Part shown: piece after piece, positions 41,172 to 47,774 of the stretch
Layout of the letters: each line of letters starts with the position of its first letter
Position numbering within the stretch: position 1 is the first letter of the stretch
Origin: Streptomyces sp. 2131.1
Lineage (GTDB): Bacteria > Actinomycetota > Actinomycetes > Streptomycetales > Streptomycetaceae
Direction of reading: 5' to 3'
Length of the DNA stretch: 64,000 bases
NCBI RefSeq assembly: GCF_900105515.1
Contig: NZ_FNSY01000001.1
Location: forward strand, 1,240,001-1,304,000
Translations under genes and position numbers: made by a program
Notes under the pieces: model-generated
Databases searched by the model: none
What the model was told of the DNA's origin: nothing
What the model saw: the letters and a program-made list of their open reading frames with translations, nothing else

Positions 41172-43373
41172 TCAGGCCCGGGCCTGCGTCGCGAGCATCA
41201 GGCGCAGGGCGCGGGTGACGGCGTTGTCCGCGCCGAAGTCCACCCCTGCGGGCACCTCGACCAGGTCGCCGTGGGCGAGGACGAGGACCCCGCAGGAACC
41301 GGGGCGGGCCGTGCCGGTCCCGTCGAGCCATTCCGCGTAGCCGCCGGACGTGGTGTCCAGGTCCGCCCGGCTGCGGCGGCTGACCTGCGCCATCAGGTCG
41401 CTGATCCCGGTCAGCTCCTCGACGGAGGCGAACGGGACGGTCACGACCGGTTCCTCGACCAGGCGGACGCGCGGTTCCTCGTCGCGGGCGGGGCCCTCGG
41501 GGTCCTCGGGCAGCAGACCCGGGCCGAAGCGGGCGAAGTACAGGAGGCTGTGCGCGGAGTCGATGCCGCCGACGAAGGGCCGGTCGAAGCTGGTTCTCCG
41601 GTTGCCGGCGAAGTACTCGCGCGGGATACGGGGGTCGTCGGCGACGGGCCAGTGCACCTCGCCGGACTCGCGGTCGCGCCAGGGGAGATAGCGCCGGATG
41701 TCGTCGGACGCGGAGGTCGGCAGGACGTCGATGCCGAAGCGGTCGGGGTCCTTGGCGACGATGGAGCCGGGTGTCAGCGCGAACACGCCGATGCCGGAGG
41801 TCGTCCACAGCTTCTCGTGCCGGTGGAGGAACTCGTACGTCGCCAGCGCCTCCTCGCGGGTCTCGGTGGGGAAGCCGGTGAAGCCCATCATCTGGGCGGC
41901 GATGCCGTTGCGCGCCAGCTCCGTGAGGACGTCCGGGACCACGTCGATCCTGACGCCCTTGTCGATCAGGTCGAGGACCCGCTGGGTGCCGGACTCGTAG
42001 CCGAAGGAGACCGCCACACAGCCGGAGGCGGCGAGGACCTCACCAGCGGAGCGCTTGGGGAAGGTGCGCTCCAGGCGCAGTTCGGCGGACCAGCGCAGGT
42101 CCAGGGAGGATTCCGCGAGGGCGGCGGCGAGGGTGCGCAGGTAGCGGGGCGACATGGCGTCCACCGCGAAGTAGACGGTCCTGCCGTACCGGCTCGCCTC
42201 GCGCAGGTCCGTCAGCACGGCTTCGACGGGGCGTTCGCGCGAGGGCGAGGTAGGCCGGTCGGTGTTGAGGCCGTAGTCGCAGAAGGTGCACTTGTTCCAG
42301 TAGCACCCCCTGGTCGGGCTGTAGAGGATCACCGGCTCGGGCGCCCAGTACCGGTCCCAGTCCCACACGTCGTACGCCGGCGAGTCGGGCGTCGCCACGC
42401 TGCTGTACGCGATGACGGGGTCCGGGCGGCTCCTGGTCATCACGCCGCCGATGCCCTCGAAGGCGTCACCGCCCCGGACCGCACCGTTTCCGACCGCGTC
42501 GAGGATGCCGATGAGGGCGTCCTCCCCCTCGCCCGGAACGATCAGGTCGGCGTCCTGGAAGACCCGCCACGAGGCCGCCGGGTCGGTGGCGTACTTGACC
42601 ACGTCACCGACCTCGGTCCCGCCGAAGACGATCACGGTGTCGGGCAGCACGGTCCGGATCAGGCGGGCCATCCTCAGGGCGACGGGCAGCTGACTGGTGT
42701 AGTTGACCGAGAGCCCGACCACCGCCCAGGGGCGTTCACGCAGCTTCGGTACGAACTCGTCGGCGAAGTAGCCCTCGAAGGGGCGCGCCACGGCCGCGGG
42801 GACCTCGGGGTCGGACAGGTCCGCCGTGCTGCACAGGTTGACGGCGGACTTCACCCGCATCGAGAAGCCGTCCGCCGCGCCGGGCGGCATCTCCAGGGCG
42901 ATCAGCTCCCACCACCGGCTCGTCACCGCGACCGCCTGGGCGTAGGTCGGGGGGTGGTAGAAGTGCTCGGGGTCCTGGAACACGCGGATCGCGTCGCGCG
43001 CCGAAGTGGCGGTCAGGCCTTCGGCGGCCAGGGCCTGCCGGTAGCGGATCTCGTCGTGGCGGCGGGGGGCGCCGGACCTGGCCTCGATCTCGGCGCGCAG
43101 CGCGCGGGCGGCCGTGAGCGTGGCGCCGAAGCGTGCGGGGTCGGCGAGGTAGCCGAAGGCGTCGAGGTTGGCGTCCACGCAGGCGTACTCGGTGTGGCCG
43201 GCCGCCCTGGCGGCGCCCACGAGGTACGGGATGGAGTGGTAGGCGGTCGTCGGGTCGGTCACCGGCGGATTGACCAGCAGGTACGCGGTGTTGCCGGTGC
43301 CCCGGCCCTGCCGCCGGCCGTGGTCGGGGTCCCCCTCGAACCGCGGCATGCCTAACGGGACGAGCACGCTCAT
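41172..43373 (-). CDS. B12-binding-type radical SAM enzyme, RiPP-associated
   Basis: A 733-aa enzyme, last gene of the five-gene minus operon. ATG overlaps the MFS stop (ATGA), with GGAG upstream. Residues ~200-310 look like a cobalamin-binding Rossmann domain (WAVVGLSVNYTSQLPVALRM, VIVFGGTEVGD, LIVPGEGEDAL). The radical SAM cluster motif is Cys357-Cys362-Cys365 in RGCYWNKCTFCDYG, with C-x4-C-x2-C spacing. The TIM barrel continues to about residue 600 (AVSFGYESGTQRVLDLIDKG, MGFTGFPTETREEA). Enzymes of this type methylate or rearrange unactivated carbons; several act on peptide natural products. A role in modifying the 65-aa peptide encoded upstream is inferred from the operon. Confidence 0.82.
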   Translation of the reverse strand: MSVLVPLGMPRFEGDPDHGRRQGRGTGNTAYLLVNPPVTDPTTAYHSIPYLVGAARAAGHTEYACVDANLDAFGYLADPARFGATLTAARALRAEIEARSGAPRRHDEIRYRQALAAEGLTATSARDAIRVFQDPEHFYHPPTYAQAVAVTSRWWELIALEMPPGAADGFSMRVKSAVNLCSTADLSDPEVPAAVARPFEGYFADEFVPKLRERPWAVVGLSVNYTSQLPVALRMARLIRTVLPDTVIVFGGTEVGDVVKYATDPAASWRVFQDADLIVPGEGEDALIGILDAVGNGAVRGGDAFEGIGGVMTRSRPDPVIAYSSVATPDSPAYDVWDWDRYWAPEPVILYSPTRGCYWNKCTFCDYGLNTDRPTSPSRERPVEAVLTDLREASRYGRTVYFAVDAMSPRYLRTLAAALAESSLDLRWSAELRLERTFPKRSAGEVLAASGCVAVSFGYESGTQRVLDLIDKGVRIDVVPDVLTELARNGIAAQMMGFTGFPTETREEALATYEFLHRHEKLWTTSGIGVFALTPGSIVAKDPDRFGIDVLPTSASDDIRRYLPWRDRESGEVHWPVADDPRIPREYFAGNRRTSFDRPFVGGIDSAHSLLYFARFGPGLLPEDPEGPARDEEPRVRLVEEPVVTVPFASVEELTGISDLMAQVSRRSRADLDTTSGGYAEWLDGTGTARPGSCGVLVLAHGDLVEVPAGVDFGADNAVTRALRLMLATQARA

Positions 43374-44740
43374 CGCTGTGACTCCTGACTGTTGTCCTGC
43401 CCTGCATGCGTGGAGCGGGCGGCCGGCACACCGGGTCCGTGCCCGGCGGCGTCCGGGGCCCCGGCGGGTGCGGGGACCGGCGGGGCGTATTCGATGTCGG
43501 CGCGGTGCTCGCGGAACACCCGCTGGGTGAGCGCGCCGAGGACGGTGAGGGCGATGGCCCCGCCCGCCACCGGGAAGAAGGGGGCCGCGCCGAGGTGGCG
43601 GACCCCGAAGCCGGCCACCGCGACGGAGACCGGGAAGGTGCCCATGACGGCCAGCATGACCAGGCTCATGACCCGGCCGATGAGCGCGGAGGGGGCCCAG
43701 ACCTGGAGCATCGTCACCGCGACGATGTTCTGCCAGCCGCTGGCCAGCGCGTAGACGCACACGCACGCCGCGGCGCCGGGCAGGCCGCCGGCGTACGGGA
43801 CGGCGCCCAGGGCGATGCCCATGACGACCGCGAGGGCGGCGAAGAGATAGGCCGGCGACTCCACCGGCCGGCTGCGGGCGGCGACCAGGGAGCCGGCCAG
43901 ACCGCCCAGGCTCAGGCAGGTCAGCAGGATTCCGTAGCCGGTGGCGCCCATGCCCTGGTGGGCGAGTTCAGGCAGGGCCACCTCGATGGTGCCGTTGAAG
44001 GCCAGGTTGCAGACGAGGGCCACCACGAGGACGACGTGCAGCAGCCTTCCGTGGCGCAGCAGCTCCGGGAAGGACACCTTGTGGACCGGGGTTTCGCCGG
44101 CGGCGTCGGGTCCGCCGGTCTCCGGGGCGTCCGCGCCGGAGCGTATGCGGGAGAGGACCAGCGCCGACACGAGGAAGGACGCGGCGTCGACCGTGAGCGC
44201 CGGGCCGGCGTCGAAGGCGGCCACCAGGGCGCCGCCCGCGGTGGGTCCGAGGAGTCCGCCGACCTGGTTGACCATGGTCGAGAGTGCGTTGCCCCGGCCC
44301 AGGTCCTCCTTGCGCAGCAGGGCGGGCAGGAGGGTGTACGAGGCGGGGATGAACATGCCGGAGCAGGCGCCCAGGACGACGGCGATGGGAGCGAGCTGAC
44401 CCAGCGTCGGCGTCCCGGCCGAGGCGAGCACCGCGAGGGTGCCGACGGCGGCGGCGCGCACCAGGTCGGTCATGAGCATCACCCGCCGGCCGCCGATCCG
44501 GTCGGCCACCACCCCGCCGAGCGGAATGGTGACGACGCGGGGGATGCCGTAGCAGGCCAGGACCGTGCCGAGCAGGACCGGGCCGCCGTCGCCGGAGAGG
44601 ATCAGCCACGGCAGCGCGACGGCGTAGCAGTAGTCGCCGACCGTGGAGGAGAGTTGCCCGGCGAGCAGCAGCCGGAAGCCGCGCACCGACATGGGTCCGC
44701 CCGTCAGCGCCGTACGGAGCCGGTGTCCGGCTGCTGCCAC
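43370..44740 (-). CDS. MFS exporter of the peptide operon
   Basis: A 456-aa major facilitator with 12 predicted segments, of the MFS_3/drug-exporter type. GTG start with a strong GGAGG 5 nt upstream. LLAGQLSSTVGDYCYAVALP is the first segment, ADRIGGRRVML is the family loop and QVGGLLGPTAGGALVAAF is segment 5. The C-terminal 50 residues are polar and rich in Ala, Pro and Gly. Overlap with the B12 radical SAM gene and closeness to the decarboxylase gene (27 bp) indicate a single operon. It probably exports a small modified peptide; no peptidase-containing ABC exporter is present. Confidence 0.82.
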   Translation of the reverse strand: MAAAGHRLRTALTGGPMSVRGFRLLLAGQLSSTVGDYCYAVALPWLILSGDGGPVLLGTVLACYGIPRVVTIPLGGVVADRIGGRRVMLMTDLVRAAAVGTLAVLASAGTPTLGQLAPIAVVLGACSGMFIPASYTLLPALLRKEDLGRGNALSTMVNQVGGLLGPTAGGALVAAFDAGPALTVDAASFLVSALVLSRIRSGADAPETGGPDAAGETPVHKVSFPELLRHGRLLHVVLVVALVCNLAFNGTIEVALPELAHQGMGATGYGILLTCLSLGGLAGSLVAARSRPVESPAYLFAALAVVMGIALGAVPYAGGLPGAAACVCVYALASGWQNIVAVTMLQVWAPSALIGRVMSLVMLAVMGTFPVSVAVAGFGVRHLGAAPFFPVAGGAIALTVLGALTQRVFREHRADIEYAPPVPAPAGAPDAAGHGPGVPAARSTHAGQDNSQESQR

Positions 44741-44767
44741 GTCTCCTCCTAGTGCTGGGTGGTGTGT

Positions 44768-45364
44768 TCAGCCGCCGAGCGGGTCGACCGGCATGTCGAG
44801 GAACTCGCCGATCACCGCCGTCACGGTGGCGGGCGGCGGCAGCCCGAGGTTCTTGCGTACGTCGCCCGCGGCGATCTGCCAGCCGGTCGCGGGCACCGGG
44901 TCCACGACGGCATGGCCGTCCGCGCGCAGCCGGTCCACGTTGCGGCGGACAGCGGGGCGTTGCCACATTAGGCTGTTCATACTCGGAAAGAACACCACCG
45001 GGCGTTCATGGGCGAGCAGCGCGGAGCTGAGGAGTCCCGAGGCGAGTCCGTTGGCGGCCTGGCCGAGCATGTTGGCGGTGGCGGGCAGGACGACGAACCG
45101 GTCCGCCCAGACGGCGGGCGCGACATGACCGGTCGTCAGTTCGTCCTCGCCGTCGCAGTACACGTCCCGGCACAGCAGCCGCATGGTCGTGGCCGGGATG
45201 AGCGCGGCGGCGGAGCGGGTCATGGCCATGCGGATCTCGACGCCGGGTCCGAGGCCGGTGCGCAGAGCCATGAGGTACTGCGGAACGGCGAGTACGTTGG
45301 CCGAGCCGCACACGCCGATGAGCAGCCTGCGCGGGGCGTCCGGGCCGGTTCCGGCCGTCATCAC
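44768..45364 (-). CDS. HFCD flavoprotein decarboxylase (LanD/EpiD/Dfp-like)
   Basis: A 198-aa flavin-dependent Cys decarboxylase. GTG start overlaps the radical SAM stop (GTGA); an ATG one codon later is possible. Family motifs are IGVCGSANVL (flavin phosphate), PATANMLGQAANGLASGLLS and FPSMNSLMWQRPAVRRNV, corresponding to the PxMNxxMW substrate clamp. Enzymes of this family oxidatively decarboxylate a C-terminal Cys of a peptide (EpiD, LanD) or phosphopantothenoylcysteine (Dfp). It is far too short to be bifunctional Dfp and lies in an operon whose peptide ends in Cys. Modification of that Cys to an aminoenethiol is the natural prediction. Confidence 0.86.
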   Translation of the reverse strand: MMTAGTGPDAPRRLLIGVCGSANVLAVPQYLMALRTGLGPGVEIRMAMTRSAAALIPATTMRLLCRDVYCDGEDELTTGHVAPAVWADRFVVLPATANMLGQAANGLASGLLSSALLAHERPVVFFPSMNSLMWQRPAVRRNVDRLRADGHAVVDPVPATGWQIAAGDVRKNLGLPPPATVTAVIGEFLDMPVDPLGG

Positions 45365-46725
45365 CGGGCCCCGGCGGGCTCACCGGCCACCTCGTGCAGG
45401 CCGCACTGGGCGGCGATGAGATCCAGCCGGTCCTGGACGTTGTACTTGTAGCCGGGGCAGGGCGGATGGCCCTCCTGCCACGCCTTGGGGCAGGAGCCGC
45501 CGCAGGTGGGCATGAAGACGCAGCTCCTGCACCAGGTGGTGCCCGCGGCGATCTCCTCGTTCCAGCCGTCGAAGGGGCCGAGCGGCCGGACCGGTTCGGT
45601 CCCCGCCCGGTCGATGGTCGTCAGCGCGAGGGTGCTCTCGGCCTCGGGGACGAGGGGGTATTCGCTGCACGAGAAGATGTTGCCGGTGCTGCTGATGATC
45701 TCGGACGAGCGGGTTGTGGCGGGGCAGAGGACCTTCCGGGCGGTGGTCGGCAGCAGCTGTGTGTGCAGGCCGTGCCGCGTGAGCAGCCTGAGCCACCCCG
45801 TCTCGCGTTCGGCGAACTCCTGCTTGGACACCTCGATCGCCGATATGTCGTTTCCCCACGAGTGGACGGGAGCGATCGAGAAGGAGACGCGGGGGTGGCT
45901 GAAACCCAGCTCCGCCATCAGTTCGACATAGCGCGGGACGGAGTCCTGGTTGTGCACATCGACATTCGTGCGGAACGAGAAATGGGTGGGGCCCAGGCCG
46001 GGTTCGTCGAGCACGGCACGCACCGCGCGCACGATGTTCCAGAAAGATCCGCGTCCGCTTTTCAGCGGCCGGTGTTCATTGTGTATATCCGGCGGCCCGT
46101 CGATCGTGATCTCGAAATGGGTGACGCCACAGGAACGGATGAGCGTGTTGATTTTCGTGGGGTTGAGGAGGGAGCCGTTGGTGACGATCACCGAGGAGTA
46201 GGCGACCCCGCGCTCGGCGGCGGCGGCGACGAACCGGGGGGCGAGGTCGCGGATGACCGCGTAGCCCATCATCGGTTCGGCCCCGAACCAGTCGATGCGG
46301 GCGCTGCGGGTCTCCGGGGCGTTCACGGCGCGCAGCACGCGGTCGCGCACCCGGCTGCGGTGGTCGCGGGAGAGGCCGCCGCGGGTGTGCTCCTGGCCGC
46401 AGTAGGCGCAGCCCATGTTGCAGTAGGAGGTCGGCAGCAGGGCGATGTGCACCGCGGAACGGTCCGCGGACGCCTGCCGGTTGCGGTCGAGTACGGCGGA
46501 CAGCTCGTCCTCGCCGGCCGGCACGAGCAGCCGCGCGGCGCGCAGGGCGCCGGTCCAGGCCGGGGAGACCGCGGCGGCGTCACCGGCCTCCAGTGCCCGC
46601 GCGGTGGGGAGGTCCACCGCCACCGTGCTCGCGGTGCGGGTGCCGTAGGCGAGCCGTACCGGGACGCCGGAGGTGTCGGCGTACGCGCGGTCGCTCAGCA
46701 CCAGGTATCTGCTGACTTGGTCCAT
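45361..46725 (-). CDS. Radical SAM/SPASM peptide maturase
   Basis: A 454-aa radical SAM enzyme. The ATG at 46725 has GGGAG 7 nt upstream; an adjacent ATG at 46728 is equally possible. Residues 1-90 resemble a peptide-binding N-terminal region. The cluster motif is Cys102-Cys106-Cys109 in TSYCNMGCAYCGQEH. The GGE-like SAM motif reads WFGAEPMMG. The C-terminal SPASM region has LCPATTRSS, FSCSEYP, WCRSCVFMPTCGGSCPKAW and PPCPGYKYN, enough Cys for two auxiliary clusters. SPASM enzymes form C-S, C-C or C-O crosslinks or decarboxylate peptides. It is the first enzyme gene after the peptide gene, separated by a strong hairpin. Confidence 0.9.
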   Translation of the reverse strand: MDQVSRYLVLSDRAYADTSGVPVRLAYGTRTASTVAVDLPTARALEAGDAAAVSPAWTGALRAARLLVPAGEDELSAVLDRNRQASADRSAVHIALLPTSYCNMGCAYCGQEHTRGGLSRDHRSRVRDRVLRAVNAPETRSARIDWFGAEPMMGYAVIRDLAPRFVAAAAERGVAYSSVIVTNGSLLNPTKINTLIRSCGVTHFEITIDGPPDIHNEHRPLKSGRGSFWNIVRAVRAVLDEPGLGPTHFSFRTNVDVHNQDSVPRYVELMAELGFSHPRVSFSIAPVHSWGNDISAIEVSKQEFAERETGWLRLLTRHGLHTQLLPTTARKVLCPATTRSSEIISSTGNIFSCSEYPLVPEAESTLALTTIDRAGTEPVRPLGPFDGWNEEIAAGTTWCRSCVFMPTCGGSCPKAWQEGHPPCPGYKYNVQDRLDLIAAQCGLHEVAGEPAGAR

Positions 46726-46777
46726 CATCACGCTCCCACTGGGTGTCCGGGCACACGGCGGTCCGGTGGTCCTCACG

Positions 46778-46811
46778 GGCGGGCCCGGCGGCCGTGGCCG
46801 CCGGGCCCGCC
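46778..46811 (-). terminator. Strong hairpin between peptide gene and enzyme genes (attenuator)
   Basis: Perfect 16-bp inverted repeat GGCGGGCCCGGCGGCC / GGCCGCCGGGCCCGCC with only 2 unpaired bases (about a 15-bp stem with tetraloop). It lies 10 bp beyond the peptide stop codon and 52 bp before the radical SAM start. There is no T tract on the minus strand. It probably ends most transcripts after the peptide gene, giving excess precursor over enzymes, or protects the short mRNA's 3' end. Confidence 0.75.
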
Positions 46812-46821
46812 GTGGCTGGAA

Positions 46822-47019
46822 TCAGCAGAGGACGTTGACCTGGTTGTCGTTCACCTGGCCCTCGACCGCGGCCGACACCGCGTTGAGCCGGGCCTGGATC
46901 GAGCCGAGGACCGCGACCTCGTCCGGGCTGAGGCCGTTGAAGATCTCGCGCTCGGAGTCCGACAGCAGGTCGACCGGGGTGCCGGCGCTGCGCAGCGCGT
47001 CGAGGGGTGCTTGCGACAT
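46822..47019 (-). CDS. RiPP precursor peptide with C-terminal Cys, 65 aa
   Basis: Starts at an ATG with AAGGAG 6 nt upstream. An acidic leader (MSQAPLDALRSAGTPVDLLS, then a predicted helix SEREIFNGLSPDEVAVLGS and IQARLNAVSAAVEGQ) is followed by the short tail VNDNQVNVLC. The only Cys is the last residue. Ser and Thr are absent after position 49, so lanthionine chemistry is unlikely. It is the first gene of an operon with two radical SAM enzymes, a Cys decarboxylase and an exporter. Its sequence is duplicated as the C-terminal domain of the divergent LuxR-type regulator: ALRxAGxPVDLL, LSxxEVxVLxS and RLxAxSxxVEGQ are shared. I predict the tail as core; the cleavage site is unknown. Confidence 0.8.
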   Translation of the reverse strand: MSQAPLDALRSAGTPVDLLSDSEREIFNGLSPDEVAVLGSIQARLNAVSAAVEGQVNDNQVNVLC

Positions 47020-47225
47020 GGGTCACTCCTTCGTGGAGACGGTCACTGGCTGGTGCAACGGCAAGGCTGCTCCGGCGCCCCCCGGCTTCATATCCCCCGA
47101 TCGACTATGAATCCGGTGGGCGTGTGATCCCTCTCAAGGCGTTCTTGTCCGGAACATGACCCGCAGCTACTCTGACCCCCGGGAGTGAGGTATTTCCTCT
47201 GCCGGCCCATGCTTCGCTCACCACA
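47020..47225. promoter_or_regulatory. Divergent promoter region of the peptide system
   Basis: A 206-bp gap between the precursor gene and the LuxR-type gene. It is less GC-rich near 47085-47215 and must hold promoters for both operons. An imperfect symmetric stretch TCTGACCCCCGGGAGTGAGG lies at 47172-47191. I see no gene in it and cannot name the regulator's binding site by eye. Confidence 0.5.
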
Positions 47226-47774
47226 ATGGGGGTAAGGGATTTGACCAGGCGTGAAATTCTGATCGCTTCGCTCGTGGCCGCCGGCTCCTCGAACCGGGAT
47301 ATCGCGGAAGCTCTCTGCATCAGCCCTCACACGGTGGCCGCTCACTTATGCAACATGCTTCGAAGAACGGGCGCTTCGAATCGTACGGAAATGATTGCGC
47401 GACTGTACGCACAGGGTGTTCTGGTCCAGGGGATCTGGCCGCCGCTGCCCGCGGACGAGCGGAAGCGGCAGGAGGCCCCCGAGGCCGTCGGCGCCCTCGC
47501 GGCGGCAGCGGTCGCGGAGTGCTCCATCGGACCGGCGGGCGTCACGCTCGACTGGCCGCACTACGGGAACGAGGTACCGGTAGCCATGACCTTCGACGCC
47601 CTGCACGCACTACGTGAGGCCGGCCACCCGGTGGACCTGCTGGCGGTGGAGCAGCGCTCGGTCCTCTCGGCGCTCAGCGAACACGAGGTCCGGGTGCTGA
47701 ACTCCGTCAAGGAACGGCTGGAAGCCGCGTCCGGCGAGGTGGAGGGACAGGGGCAGGACATCAAGCTCCTGTGA
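47226..47774 (+). CDS. LuxR-type regulator fused to a precursor-peptide-like domain
   Basis: A 182-aa protein. Residues 6-66 are a full LuxR/GerE helix-turn-helix (LTRREILIASLVAAGSSNRD, ALCISPHTVAAHLCNML). There is no receiver or ligand domain. After a ~55-residue linker, residues 121-182 align with the 65-aa precursor: LHALREAGHPVDLL, LSEHEVRVLNS, ERLEAASGEVEGQ, with about 28 identities in 57 positions. The tail ends QDIKLL, without the precursor's terminal Cys. The ATG at 47226 has no clear ribosome site; a TTG at 47241 follows AAGGGA and would start exactly at the HTH. An internal ATG at 47586 begins the peptide-like part. Overlap (GTGA) with the cyclase gene makes it the head of a five-gene operon. 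Confidence 0.85.
   Translation: MGVRDLTRREILIASLVAAGSSNRDIAEALCISPHTVAAHLCNMLRRTGASNRTEMIARLYAQGVLVQGIWPPLPADERKRQEAPEAVGALAAAAVAECSIGPAGVTLDWPHYGNEVPVAMTFDALHALREAGHPVDLLAVEQRSVLSALSEHEVRVLNSVKERLEAASGEVEGQGQDIKLL

Noticed and set aside
46822..47019. Lanthipeptide precursor reading of the 65-aa peptide
   Set aside because: There is no Ser/Thr in the tail and no lanthionine synthetase in the locus.
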